This document shows, piece by piece, positions 46,270-57,099 of a stretch of 64,000 nt of DNA. Location of the stretch: contig QVRM01006791.1 of NCBI GenBank assembly GCA_003439945.1, positions 106,980-170,979 on the forward strand, given 5' to 3'. The stretch comes from Dermanyssus gallinae (taxonomy: Eukaryota > Arthropoda > Arachnida > Mesostigmata > Dermanyssidae). Each line of letters opens with the position of its first letter. The first letter of the stretch is position 1. Below the pieces are notes generated by a model that saw only the letters and a program-made list of their open reading frames with translations, made no database searches and had not been told where the DNA came from. The position numbers and the translations under genes are program-made.

Positions 46270-47198
46270 ATGGATCAAAGAACCTGTATCAAATTTTGTG
46301 TGAAAAACGAAATTAAGTGCGCGGATGCATTCCGAATGTTGACTGTGGCATACGGAGAAGCTACCTTGGACCGAAGCAACGTTTATCGGTGGTACAAAAT
46401 GTTCTCAGAAGGCCGAGAAGATGTGAACACGAAGAGCGTGCCGGACGCCCGAGCACTTCAACAACAGACGAAAAAATTAATGAAGTGGAGAAAATGGTAT
46501 TGGCCAATCGTCGAATCACCGTTAGAGAAGTTGCTGAGGACCTAAACATATCGATTGGCTCGTGCCATTCGATTTTTATCAATGATTTGGGCATGAGACG
46601 GGTCGCCGCGAAATTCGTACCAATATTGCTCAATTGCGACCAAAAACGGCATCGCATGAACATTGCTAATGAGATGTTGGACTCTGTCCGCGACGACCCA
46701 AATTTGCTCCAGAGGGTCATAACTGGTGACGAATCGTGGGTTTATGGTTATGACGTGGAAACCAAAGCTCAATCATCTCAATGGAAGCTGCCGCACGAAC
46801 CAAGATCGAAAAAAGCGCGCCAAGTTCGGTCGAATGTGAAAGTTTTGCTGACAGTTTTCTTCGATTGCAGGGGCGTGGTGCATCATGAGTTCTTGCCACA
46901 GGGTAGAACGGTCAATAAGGAATATTACCTGCAAGTTATGCGCAATTTGCGCGAAGCAATCCGCCAGAAACGCCCGGATTTGTGGAAGAACAAAAATTGG
47001 CTTTTGCACCACGATAACGCCCCTGCTCACACATCGTTGCTTGTGCGCGAGTTTTTGGTCAAAAACAACACACTAATGATGCCGCAGCCACCGTATTCGC
47101 CAGATCTGGTTCCCTGTGACTTTTTCTTGTTCCCTAAACTGAAGAGGCTCATGAAAGGACGACGTTACGCTACGCTTGACGAGATAAGGACAAAATAG
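46270..47198 (+). pseudogene. mariner transposase, frameshifted and C-terminally truncated
   Basis: The start is MDQRTCIKFCVKN at 46270. The first ~60 codons (DNA-binding: AFRMLTVAYGEATLDRSNVY) are in one frame. The rest, from RAGRPSTSTTDE on, is in another, so a frameshift lies near 46425-46445. The second frame is open to 47198. Catalytic residues are intact: ITGDESWVYGYD (first Asp), LLHHDNAPAHTS (second Asp) and SPDLVPCDFFLF (third Asp), with exactly 34 residues between the second and third Asp, i.e. DD34D. The frame ends at RYATLDEIRTK, whereas family members continue about 50-60 residues (the tail seen in the fossil at 34.2 kb), so the 3' coding end was deleted. One frameshift plus the deletion imply no functional protein. 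Confidence 0.9.
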
Positions 47199-47234
47199 AT
47201 ATTCATGAATAAATGAATAATTTTTGAAAAAACA

Positions 47235-47266
47235 CAAAAGTCGCGATATTTTTTAAACACACCTCG
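47235..47266. repeat. mariner 3' terminal inverted repeat
   Basis: 32 bp partner of 46065-46096. A TA follows it. Confidence 0.93.
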
Positions 47267-47269
47267 TAT

Positions 47270-47630
47270 ATGTATCTGGTGCTCTTTTCGATACGATTTG
47301 CTCTTCGCTTTAGGCTTTTCTATTGCTAAAAACAGCCACAAGATAAAGGCCGATTACAACGACGACGACGACAACGAGAACAACAACCATAACACGATAA
47401 CTGCCTCTGCCTACGTAAAGGACGCTTCAGCCCGCTGTGCGCAATTGGCTGCCAACGAAAACAACGAAATTTGTTTGCCCTTGCCCGGTCGCAAAATCAA
47501 CGTACAGAGATGCATGATACTACTGACAATAGTGGGTTAGATACGGCGATTGTACGTTAGGCAATTAGTGGCATGAGTAATGCCCGTACCGGATGCTTAA
47601 GCCTTTTAAAATGGAGCGCGTAATGTATCA

Positions 47631-47632
<2 letters not shown>
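47270..47632. other. No gene proven
   Basis: An 80-codon + frame (47298-47537) is Asn/Asp-rich around a GAC/AAC run; no domain. Confidence 0.35.

Positions 47633-47670
<38 letters not shown>
47633..47670. repeat. (TA)n microsatellite, 38 bp
   Basis: Immediately beyond the 3' end of the R2-like element. Confidence 0.97.
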
Positions 47671-47673
<3 letters not shown>

Positions 47674-47768
47674 AATATTGTGATGATTTATTAATCATTT
47701 ACAATACGTTTGCACACTCGGCAGTGCTCGCCTTAATAAAAATGGTAATAAAAAGGTGTCACGTGAAG

Positions 47769-50700
47769 TTAAGAATCAGTTGTCCGTGTCCTTGCTTGAT
47801 GGTAGCTCCCGCTCTTATGGATCCGGTGCGAGCGATATATCCTCAAGGTTCCTTGCAAAGTTAAAACGGTGAGATCCATAAGATTCCTCTTCGTGACGCC
47901 GAGCCCCAAGAGCGTCCTCGCAGATTCGGAGTCCCATACACCACTCATAGAGATAGTGATGGATCCGAATCTGCGAGGTTTTTGCGGGTAGGGGAGCGCC
48001 GCTCTTAGGAACTCGACGTCATATTTGGCGATCTTGTCTTGCCGTGCTTTTGCCAGGTCCCGGTTCGGGCCGCAAACCTCGGCATCTAAAACCCAGACCT
48101 CGGTAGGTGTTGTTATTACGAGGTCGGGCTTTAGACCCGGTGCGCCCGGTCGACGGAATACTCGCTCACGAACCACCTCATGACCCCTTTCGCGGAGAAG
48201 ACGCGCCACGCGATCACAGACGTCGTCATGTCTCTTTATGGTTTGTTTGTGTGTTATATCGCACATCTGAGCGACATGAGCCAACGTCTCAGGCGCATGA
48301 CACCCGTGCCTACAACGTTTGTTGTAGCCCGGGCGTCCCCTGGCCAATCTGGCACGCGTTGGTAGTGCGTTGATCCTGAGCTTTAGTAGGTTTAAATACT
48401 CCTTACCAGATAGGTAGGGCATACCCTTAATCCAGTAATGTACAAAGGGCGTTTCGTGTGCTTTTTTAAAATGTGCCCCATCGAACGTGTTGTGTAGTTG
48501 TTGAGACCAGTAATCGGTCTCTTGTGTAGCGGTCTCAATGGAGGTTCCCAAGCGCTCGCAAAGAAGTCTTGTTTTCGCAAGATCTTTTTTAAAGTGCTCG
48601 GTGGTTAGCATCCATTGGACCCCAAGGTGCGTGGAGTGTTGTAGTGCTGTCAGGCGGGAGAGGCGGATTCTGGGAATAAATGTTTGGAGGCAGGGGATGT
48701 CCAGACCGCCGTGTGCTGTGTGCGTGTACAGGTAGGCGTTCGGCACCGAGTTTTCGAGCTTAAGCCATTTCGACTTAACAACCTTTCTGATCTCTTTATC
48801 TAGGTCACTAAGGAGTGCGTAAGATGGTCTGGGACCGGAGACCAGTTTATATAGGAGACGGGGAATGAGAAAGTCTTTCAAAAATATGAGTCTTTGGTGG
48901 GGTTTAAGGGGAGCTATCGTGAGTCTGTTGAGTAAGTTAAGGAGTATATCCTTGGTGGAGTCAACTCTGCCATTGCTGTCAAAGTCGACTCCAAGATATC
49001 TCCATCGATCGCTCATACCTTTAGCTGGCAATTGCCGATCTCCAACGTTAAATTCTGATACGGTATTGATAAAACCTTTACCTTCTTTCCTATTAAATAG
49101 GTGGGAGATAGTAAAGCTTTTATTAGTATTAATTTCAAGGCCTCGGGATTTTAAAAGTGGGTCCGCAATATTAAGGAGCCGTTGGAGAGTGGATTTCGTG
49201 GAGGCTAGGAGGATGAGATCATCCGCAAAGGCTAAGCCCATAAGGCGGAAGTCATCAGTAAGTTGGTACCCGATATTAGTTTGGTCTAATTTTGAAAGAA
49301 GGTCGTCGAGAACTAGATTAAATAAGAGGGGGGACAGAGGATCTCCCTGCCTAACACCCCTAGTTGGCCGAAATGTGCGACATTCTTGTCCAAATTCTAT
49401 GAGAGTTTTAGAAGAGAGGTACAAGCGTTCGATATAGTTAATGAATACCTCCGGGTATCCGCGAGTCCGGAGTGACCACAGGACGGAGTCATGACTCACC
49501 ATGTCGAACGCCTTACGGAGGTCGATTGAGGCAAGTCTGAGCTCACGTCCTGCAGACTTGGCATCGTTAAGGATACCATCCAGAACCGCAAGATTCTCGA
49601 AGGTACCATTATAGGGGAGAAACGCTCGCTGGATTGGGAGAAGCTTAATAGAGTTCTGGAGGCGTCTAGAGAGAATTTTGTTAAGCGTTCGTTGTAAGTA
49701 TGAACTAATAGATAGGGGTCGCAGATCGCTTGGGGATGTGGCATTGTTAATTTTAGGGATGAACGCTAAGCGAGCAGTTTCATGGGCTGAGGCAATATCG
49801 CTAATTATTAGTATGTTAAGAATACAACAGACTACTTCTAACGGGAGTTTACGGAGGGACGAAAGACAAATCCCGTCCAAGCCTAGTGCTTTAGAAGGTC
49901 CGCGGAGAGCTGCGTGGGTTTCCTTTAGAAAGATAGGGAGGGAAACCTCAAAGAGATCAGAGTTGGGAGTGTATACGGGGCAAGGGAGTGGTTCAGGGGG
50001 TGGTTGTGTCATCGTGTTGGCCCAGTGTTCTACAACTTCGGTGGCCTGCATGTTGTGTATGGTGTGTTTGCCGTCCAGCACCTCATGAGCGCATTTGGAT
50101 CGGTTTTGGCTAAAAAGTTTTTGAGTGGTTGCGTAGTCTTGACGTCACTGTTGCCTTTTAGATACTCGCGCTTCAGTGGAAGGTGTTTCTCTAAAGGCAC
50201 GACGTCGGACAGTGTGTGTAAAATGTTTGTTCAGAAATTCGTTTAAGGCGATAGTGTGGTCCTCACCTGAGCAAATTATATTTGACAGATGAGTAAGGTC
50301 TGTTGAAATTATGTTGCGTTTGGGAAATGTGTTTGTGAGGGCTTGTATTTTAGATATAATAATATCTTTTTGGGATGGATTATAGGGGCCATCTGATTCA
50401 GAGTATCGAGGCCGACTACGCTCAGGAAGCTCAGATCCGTCAAGGTTGGAATCCAGGAGAGACCTCTTTTTAAGGAGGTCCTCCACCAGATCCTTATGCG
50501 CCTGAGAATTACGTTGGCCCCTAATCGCCCCAGGTGTGCGTGAGTTAAAATTAGTAGCTAAAAGGTGGTCAATTTCTCTAGGAGTTTCGTTATTATTATC
50601 TAATATAAAATCTGCTTCTAATGTTGCTAAAAGTTCACGGTCTTGTGGGTTCCATCTGGCCTTCTTAGAGGGGGGGGCTAAAATGTTCTCATTATATTCG

Positions 50701-51035
50701 TCCGGATGGGCACGACGACGGTGTAAATTAAGACCTGATTTAGAATTAAAGACCCTTAAGCAAGTACTAGATGGACATTTACAATTTGGCTGGGAGACGC
50801 GTGAAGTACTAGGGGGGTTAAAATTATCATTAGAAGCAGCAGTGTCATTTTGTGAGGAACTTAAAATCAAATTATTAGTCTGTGATCGGTTAGGAGTTTG
50901 GGAGGTGGCACGAACTTCTCGTTGATTGTGAGTCAATCTAATGTGGCTCGCGAGGCCCGCGCCAGATTTGCATACTCGCCCGCAAGTCTGGCAGCTGAGT
51001 CTTCCGGCGGTGTTGCTGCCGTCACGTGATGCCAT
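47769..51035 (-). pseudogene. R2-like ORF: zinc fingers, Myb-like, RT, CCHC, restriction-like endonuclease
   Basis: 1088 codons, opened by ATG at 51035 and interrupted only by a TGA at 50147-50145 (codon 297). The reading frame is otherwise continuous, so the TGA is the only visible lesion; CGA-to-TGA is the simplest origin. Domains in order: C2H2 finger at ~15-36 (CQTCGRVC...HIRLTH), second finger at ~87-110 (CPSSTCLRVF...HRRRAH), Myb-like segment at ~126-180 (ARWNPQDRELL), RT at ~380-700 (RPLSISSY, LASIDLRKAFDMV, GVRQGDPLSPLLFN, LAFADDLILLA), CCHC knuckle at ~907-924 (CRHGCHAPETLAHVAQMC), and restriction-like endonuclease at ~968-986 (KPDLVITTPTEVWVLDAEV). The protein would bind DNA through its N-terminus, cut it with the endonuclease and prime reverse transcription there. 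Two N-terminal fingers plus Myb suit the R2 superfamily. Confidence 0.88.
50145..50147 (-). other. In-frame TGA in the R2-like ORF
   Basis: Context is KRQQ-stop-RQDYATTQKL; the flanking basic stretch continues smoothly across it, which fits a single point mutation (or, less likely, read-through). Confidence 0.88.
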
Positions 51036-51562
51036 CGTTGTCTTGGTCCACAGCGGTGGTAAGATTTCTTTAAAAGTCTTGTACGCGAACGATGGCGCGA
51101 TTTTACGCAGATGTTGTTGTTAAAATCGCTAAAATGAAGCGGTCTTTAGACCATCATTCTGTTCGTCTCTACCCAGGGAGCACTATGTCATATTTTGTCA
51201 CGTACTGTATTTATGCAAAATAGCGTCAAAAGTAGAAGTTAAAAATTGCACATTAATATGTACAATAGTAGTGTCGGTTTAAGATATATATTTGTGGTAA
51301 TTAGATGGAAGACTAGCATCAGACAGATTAATTGCTGTCTCTTCGATTCAGTGGAATTGAAGCATCTATTACAAATATATAGTAGGTATGTAGGTAGTCA
51401 ATTAAAATATATAGTGGTTTAAAAACACGATATGGCTGCCCAATATATCGTTGCTTATTGTATTCTCTACGCAGTGTTCGATTTTAGAGCAAAACAAAGC
51501 GTATCGATACACCACTATACAATGTATGCACTGTCTGGGTTTTGTAGCCAGTGTATACACTT

Positions 51563-51635
51563 TACCTATATAGAAGTTAAAATTAGTGAAATATAATTAG
51601 GGCCGCTATATTTCACTAAAACAACTATATAGGTA
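51563..51635. repeat. 73-bp imperfect palindrome
   Basis: Outer arms TACCTATATAG / CTATATAGGTA and inner arms TTAGTGAAATATA / TATATTTCACTAA, with an 11-bp centre and small asymmetries between. Located upstream of the R2-like ORF, so it may be in the element's 5' UTR or in older flanking DNA. Confidence 0.8.
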
Positions 51636-51951
51636 GACTCACCTTACCTAAATCTAAAAACCGGCACAATCACTTTCACTTAAAAACGCTAAAATGCACT
51701 TCAGACAGGCCTTTGCAATGGTGAACGCACTGCTAACCTATCTAACACAGTGACGCGGCAAATTATAACAATTTTGCATCTTTTAAATGCAAAATGGCAC
51801 TGTTTGACGGTGTTGGATCTCACAGTTCGGTCACACTGGTGGCCACGATGGTCTGTCGCAAAACTCCCGTTAAAAAGCCAGATATAACTTGCGATCTAGG
51901 CAATTTAAGCGGAAGCTCGCACCAGTGCGACCGTCCGGCTCAACAGCTGAG

Positions 51952-51959
<8 letters not shown>

Positions 51960-51993
<34 letters not shown>
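51960..51993. repeat. (TA)n microsatellite, 34 bp
   Basis: Lies about 0.9 kb upstream of the R2-like ORF. Confidence 0.95.
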
Positions 51994-51995
<2 letters not shown>

Positions 51996-51999
51996 CACT

Positions 52000-53190
52000 T
52001 ATTTAAAAAGTATCCATTCTGCTGATTAGTAGCCCTTCCGTCCTGAGGTTGACTGAGGGGCATTCTAAAGCTAGTTCTGTGTCTCTTAGGCCCCCAGAAC
52101 ATTTGTCTACAGCGGACTTGTATGTTTGCTGTGGGCGCTGTGTGAATTGCCCGTGAGATGTTGAGTGCTATAGGTCTCTGTGCCTTGTTGAGAATAGAGT
52201 GTTTTGTAGCCCTGGTTACGGTCCTTGATGGTCAGTGCTAGCTTAGCGGCCTAGGCAACGAAATACACTCGTGAGGTGTAAGAGTCTAAGTACTCTACTA
52301 TTGGATATATTTCGTAGGGTGGGCACCAGTACGGATCTCGGTCATGATTGCATAGTCCACGCCCTCGTAAGTAGATGCTCAATCATTTAGGTGCGATGCT
52401 AAAATACGTCGTATGTGAGGGCATGCCTTTACAAGTGTATTTTATATGGCGTTCTACAAAAGCGTATTAGATCCGTTTTCTATATCTTGAAAGGGGATGG
52501 CCAGACGATTCGGCCCTTTTTTTGCTCTCGGCGCTTTTCTCTGTGTTGTAGCTACGTTTAAAACTTTGCTGACGGCTGAGTGTATGAAATATCGGGCCCT
52601 GCTGGCTTTCCGGCTGCGCCTGCTTGTTTTCCAGCTCTGTTACTAATCTTCCGTTGGTTATGTAATCGCCTGCTTTAAATTGGTAGAAAAGCATACTTAT
52701 AAGGCAACTTGTCGCCGCTTAGCAGCTTTCGAAATTTTAACGTGTCGTTTTCCAAGGCTTAGAATAATATCGAGCTGGCGAGCATTTGATTTATCATGCG
52801 TTAAGTATTTCTGAGTTGTTCTGTATACATATGCGTACTGCTTGTGTGAAAACCGTATATAGGCCAGGTACTTTTCTTAGTCGTCTGCGTTCCACTACAA
52901 TTCTGATCTCTTGGATTAACGATACTTTAAGCGTCAGATGTGCATTATCCTCAAAGGTCACTGGCTGCGGCCGGGGTCTTCGTGGACGAGCGAAGTTAGA
53001 GTTGGTCGGGCTACATCTACTGCTGGTTGTTTAGCAATCTAATGTTAGGCGGTTGTGCGTGGCGCATTTTATTACATTTTGTTATATTACTTAAATTGTT
53101 GATTTTCGCTAGAATTTAGCATACTAATTTGTACATGGTTTAGCAAACTACACCATGGACAGGTGTAGTTTGGCTGATCACGAGGTCGCA
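52000..53190. other. No gene proven
   Basis: Several short minus-strand frames (for example 52467-52694) may belong to the retroelement fossil on the right, but no motif secures them. Confidence 0.3.
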
Positions 53191-53199
53191 AATGGTAAT

Positions 53200-53760
53200 G
53201 ACGGAGAGTGTTTAGCCTGTCCGACTGAGGTGGGAAATGCTCGTGTGGGGAATATTTTGATCGAAGAGAAGTTGTTGTTAGCCTGAGGCCGACTTTGGAA
53301 CCACTGCTTTGTAGGGGCCTAGGCTCCATGTTATTTTCGGCAGCGAAGTGCTATGCTGGGCCGTATGTTCTTAAAGCCCTGCGGAGGTTGATTTGCAGAA
53401 GTTCAATGTTTCTGGTCATTTGCAGTCAGCCCTTGTCGCGGAAGTTTGGGACCTGTAGGCTGGGCATTGTAGTATCCCTTTGTATTACATACTCATGCAT
53501 CTCACGTTGACCGTGCAGCTCCTTGCGACGTATTGTTGTCCTCCGCATTTGAAGCACAGAGGTTGAGTTGGTCTCGCCGTGATACAGTACCGTATTCCAA
53601 AGTATGGCCAAAACGAAGGCATGAGAAACATTCGAGTACCGACATTACTCCGTTGACTCGGTGCCGGGTCCTACTAAGATATACGAGTCTTCGGTGTAGA
53701 AGTCGTTGAGCTTTCACAGGAAGTATTTAAATACTACATGAGTGTTCGCCTGTCTAGCGC
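53200..53760 (-). pseudogene. Decayed non-LTR element: ORF1 zinc knuckles and ORF2 start
   Basis: The minus-strand frame 53717-53502 contains ECFSCLRFGHTLEYG, a CCHC knuckle whose last Cys has become Gly, followed by a degraded second knuckle (LCASNAEDNNTSQG). This is the usual end of ORF1 in Jockey/R1-type elements. Further along the strand, across frame changes, NIELLQINLRRAL (about 53420-53380) and HFAAENN resemble the opening of an APE endonuclease (..LQINLxR.....AxEnxID). No polymerase could be traced beyond. Placement on the same strand and in the correct order supports one fossil element. Confidence 0.48.
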
Positions 53761-54266
53761 CTGTGATTCTTAACGCATTTAAAGCTGGACGCCGAGTGAG
53801 GCGCTTCGTTTTAATTAAGCCATTTCAGAATGTCTTTGGCCTCTATTTACTCATATTATGACGGCCTTGGTTTGTTTAACCGTTTGGGACGTCGCGCCCA
53901 GGAATGTCGCTCTTTTCATTTGTTGTTTGCTAGTGACTTTCGCAGTTAGCTCACGCATAATCACTATTTTGACGTCTACTCCTGCAGTCGCTGGGCCTAT
54001 AAGAGTTGTTCCCAAGAGCCTATAGAGCGTGGACAGAAGGCGCATTTTCCAATTTCACGACAACTTCGAAAGAAAAGTAATCGAGGTCCAACTCCTTCTG
54101 GTTGCCGGGATGGCCACTGCGTATGCTTCTTCGACGTGAGAGATCATCCTTGCGTAGAGAGCCCGTGTAGGAGCTGGAATTTGTTTGATCCAAGGTTTTC
54201 TTTGTAATCCCTTATCTTCTTGACGCTTTCGGCGAGAGAAGTAGTGCAATGATGTATGCTCCAGTG

Positions 54267-54290
54267 TATATATATATATATATATATATA
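54267..54290. repeat. Short (TA)n tract
   Basis: 24 bp. Confidence 0.92.
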
Positions 54291-54669
54291 CATTTTTGCA
54301 TATGCGCTACCTGACATTGATCGCAGTCCTAGCAAATGAGATGCATGATGGGATAAGAGGGTACGATGAGAGGAAGGAAATATATAGTTCAAACGTATGC
54401 ATACAGCTAGCGCGCAGACCGACTTGCACGCCAATTGCCGACAGCTGCACTGCATCGGAGAGTGAGGCGAGCGAGCAAGCAAGCGCTTCGATCTGCGAAT
54501 TTGACTTTTTGACAATTTGCCTTTGAATTCTGAGGAGGCCAGCTCGGTTGGCTGGCGAGCTGAAAAGGAGAGACTCATGCTGACACGGCTCGGCTGGACA
54601 TGACTACCACATAGACAGTCAAGATTATTGGGTCGTTGTCGTCTTGAGGTTGTGCGCTCAATTGTGTAT

Positions 54670-54678
54670 GTATATATA

Positions 54679-54721
<43 letters not shown>
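54670..54721. repeat. (TA)n microsatellite, 52 bp
   Basis: Lies 27 bp downstream (gene sense) of the 5' splice site at 54748. Confidence 0.96.
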
Positions 54722-54723
<2 letters not shown>

Positions 54724-54748
54724 ATGGTTGACAACGTTGGCTACTCAC

Positions 54749-54936
54749 GATGACGGCGAACGGAAACAGCTGCTGATCGGGCATCTGCGTTCGCAGTTGG
54801 CACGGACTCTGCAGGCGCACCTGCGTCAGCGTGGAGATGTTCACTGAGATGCCGGGCAGAGGATCGAGGATGTTGTGGTACGCGTCCAGGTGTTTCGAGT
54901 AGACGGCGACGTATAGCCGAAACCACTCATAATCGT
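54749..54936 (-). CDS. Host-gene exon: first half of a PH-like domain
   Basis: A 188-bp exon entered with 2 nt of a split codon and left in phase 0. The acceptor is textbook (TTTCTGTTTGTGCTTTCAG, last base 54937), and the donor is ATC|GTGAGT at 54749/54748. The 62 codons read DYEWFRLYVAVYSKHLDAYH, then ISVNISTLTQVRL and MPDQQLFPFAVI. Alternating hydrophobics and the W-x-x-x-Y-V-A-V-x-x-x-x-L-x-x-Y pattern fit PH strands 2-5. The remainder of the domain is supplied in phase by 3304-3540. PH domains bind phosphoinositides or proteins at membranes; ligand residues cannot be judged. The second half has a slight look of the SH2B/Lnk adaptor PH domain, but this is too weak to name the gene. Confidence 0.72.
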
Positions 54937-54984
54937 CTGAAAGCACAAACAGAAAGCCATCCTGCACCGACAGCAACCATCCAT

Positions 54985-55095
54985 CGGAAACAGCAACAAA
55001 AACGACAGAACAACAACAACAGCAGCAGCAATGTCAGAAACAACAGCAGCAGCGGCGGCGGCGGCGGCAATACCAACAGAATTAATCATCACGAT
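54985..55095. repeat. CAA/CAG trinucleotide tract
   Basis: CAACAGCAG and GGCGG runs; on the minus strand it reads TTG/CTG and forms the pyrimidine-rich side of the intron upstream of the PH exon. Confidence 0.85.
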
Positions 55096-55447
55096 GATAC
55101 ATTTAACGCTCAGCAGCAACGCGAACTACAACAATCACAGCAATGCATTATAATGATAAAAAACGCATTTACAATTAGCAATCACAGCTATAGCAATAAC
55201 AGTTACAAAGCAACAAGAGTAACTTCTTAGTTTGTTCTAACAACAATAAGGTAACAATAGCAAAAACAACAGCCGCTCAAACAAAAATGACACAGTGCTG
55301 ACTTTCCATATAGAGCTAAGTATATTGTCTGCTGTCCAGATGATAATCCGAGATATTCCGGCTCTGTACGACACAGATTGACGGGGGCAACCTGCAACGT
55401 CGCTTCGATCTACCCGTGACGAAGGCCTTTCTTGCAAACCGCACGGA

Positions 55448-55725
55448 TTGGGAGGCAAAGTGGCGGACATTGACGTAGAGTTCCTTAACACGGGGGCAAT
55501 GAGGACTAGTGGGTGGAAAGGAACACATAGGCTAAACAGACAGGTTGTGACCCCATTCGCCATTCATGGTTTTCACCACAAGCTCTGTGCGGAGCGGAAT
55601 TTCCATGACCCGTGCGATAGTTGTAAATGCTCTAGATGTGGAAGCTTCTGCGATAGATACCACGCGGCTAACTGCTCCCTAGTACAATCGCTGGGAAGCC
55701 CGGCAAGCTGACTTGGCTGACATCT
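55448..55725 (+). pseudogene. Non-LTR element 3' fragment: Cys/His tail
   Basis: IHGFHHKLCAERNFHDPC, CKCSRCGSFCDRYHAANC line up with VHGFHHKLCNRTGFHNPS, CCCKFCGLVCTKYHHETC at 5176-5283, and the nucleotide match continues past the coding end (GCTGACATCTT then TTGARATG). It is therefore the tail of the same retroelement family. It lies in the intron between the two right-hand host exons, in the opposite orientation. Upstream polymerase sequence is missing. Confidence 0.72.
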
Positions 55726-55858
55726 TTTTATTCTTGAAATGACTCTAGTCTTGTGTTGTTATCCCTGTATATGTGCATGGATTTTTTGACTATGTATTTG
55801 ACTGCTACCTACAAAGGTGAATGCATGAAGTTGCTTGATAAGATTGACGGGTGCTTGC

Positions 55859-56158
55859 CGGCGCCCAGAGTCAGTTGGCAAATCGCTAGTGGACGGACCT
55901 TTAACGGTAGTTCCTTTCGGTAAGTGTGCGAGGACGGCAGGTCTGTGAGGGAATCCCTGGACTCGGTGAACTCGTACTCCATCTCCATTTCCTCGGCGCA
56001 TTCTTCGATGAAGCTCAGCTGAGATCCATCGAAGGTGAAGTCGCAGCCGGCTATGGTCGGTCGCTTGCAGCCGGCGGCCGGCTCCGCGTCCAAAGCGCTG
56101 AGTGAAGTAGATGGAGACATGTCGACGTCCTCAACCGTCGCCAGCGGCACGCCCTCTC
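55859..56158 (-). CDS. Candidate upstream host-gene exon
   Basis: An open minus-strand frame follows a CTG-rich acceptor ending TTGTCAG (last base 56159). It reads GVPLATVEDVDMSPSTS, IAGCDFTFDGSQLSFIE, an acidic EECAEEMEMEYEF and TESRDSLTDLPSSHTY. Composition is protein-like and unlike nearby transposons. To join the next exon it must end one base into a codon. No good GT donor does so; a GC donor at 55858 (CCG|GCAAGC) would, giving the 3' end quoted here. The acceptor and sequence character are the evidence; the donor end is doubtful, and a small extra exon in between is possible. Confidence 0.36.
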
Positions 56159-56159
56159 C

Positions 56160-56165
56160 TGACAA

Positions 56166-56197
<32 letters not shown>

Positions 56198-56215
56198 ACG
56201 ACAGCAAACAAGAGA
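56160..56215. repeat. CAG/CAA tract
   Basis: AACAGCAGCAGCAG then CAACAACAACG; on the gene strand it serves as the pyrimidine-rich tract before the candidate acceptor. Confidence 0.85.
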
Positions 56216-56715
56216 GCATTACGTACCATATGAATTATATAATCGGTACTATTCAATCAGAATAACATATAAATAATTTATAATAACGTAATATAATAAC
56301 GTAAAAAGATGTTAGGGACGATCGGTGCGATGTCAAGTAGTTAGGATAGATGATGTCTTTAGCCGTTTGTATGTGGAACGTAGCTTCTATCATGGGCGCC
56401 ATGAATTGTCAGGAAGCGAGCAGAGGACGATTAATATGGTTCAAACATCATCATCTCACAATTGTATACCCGGATGAAATTATAGTCATAATATTTTTTG
56501 GAAACAAGGGTTTATTATTACTATTATGTACATGTATTACAATTACTATAATAATAATTATATAACATGTAGAATATTATTGTTATTAATATTCTCGAGA
56601 TCGCCAGAAATTACTAAAACTACTAACATCGCACCGTCATGGAAGATTGCCGAATGAAAGTGAGACAGCGGAGAGCGTAGACTTCTCAGTAGGTAAGATG
56701 CATAATTGATGGCTT

Positions 56716-57045
56716 GACTTTATTTCATTACTCGCTTGACATGTATACCTAAGTACACATGTCACCCTTTTATATTAAAGGCGCTTAAAGCAGCATCTTA
56801 GCGGGCATGTGGAGATAGCTAGGCTTTGCCCAACAGTCATTGTGGCAGTATAGTCGCTGACTCTCAACGGTGTGGCTTACAACTACCTATTCTCGGTAGG
56901 CGTCACTCAAAGCAAATTTGAGAAAACAACGCATCGGCAACACACCCGTGGATGACAACCACGACTAGCTCCCCTATTGATTGATTTATTCGCTTGATAA
57001 GTGTGTGTACACATATCACTCTTTTATATCAGGGGTAGGTTACGT
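56716..57045 (-). repeat. Two related hairpin-bearing repeats
   Basis: At 56718-56776 and 56981-57040 the minus strand reads ATATAAAAG-GTGA(C/T)A-TGTGTAC, a palindromic partner, then TCAAGCGA(A/G)TAA. In the first, TGACATGTATAC pairs with GTACACATGTCA (one mismatch). They look like two copies of a retroelement 3' end with an AATAAA-like tail. Confidence 0.5.
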
Positions 57046-57099
57046 ATACCCTATGACTCACTCTAATCCGAACCCACTAACCCCCCCCAGAACCCCTCC

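Larger units (their letters stand above)
46065..47266 (+). mobile_element. mariner transposon with both terminal repeats
   Basis: Two 32-bp terminal inverted repeats (46065-46096 and 47235-47266) start CGAGGTGTGTT and differ at two positions. A TA dinucleotide lies directly outside each end (46063-46064 and 47267-47268), the mariner target duplication. The element is 1202 bp, slightly shorter than the ~1.3 kb usual for mariners, and the shortfall falls in the C-terminal coding end. It could still be moved by a transposase supplied from elsewhere because both ends are preserved. Confidence 0.93.
47671..51035 (-). mobile_element. R2-like non-LTR retrotransposon with one in-frame stop
   Basis: A single long ORF on the minus strand (51035-47769) is followed by about 98 bp of 3' UTR ending ATTAATAAATCATCAC...TTTTC at (TA)n. 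The 5' UTR boundary is not visible. R2 elements normally sit at one site in 28S rDNA; neither flank here looks like rDNA. No target duplication could be defined. Confidence 0.82.

Noticed and set aside
55910..55925. Strong + strand splice donor (TTTCG|GTAAGTG)
   Set aside because: A good sequence match, but the + frame before it has no acceptor or recognisable coding sequence, and it overlaps the minus-strand candidate exon.
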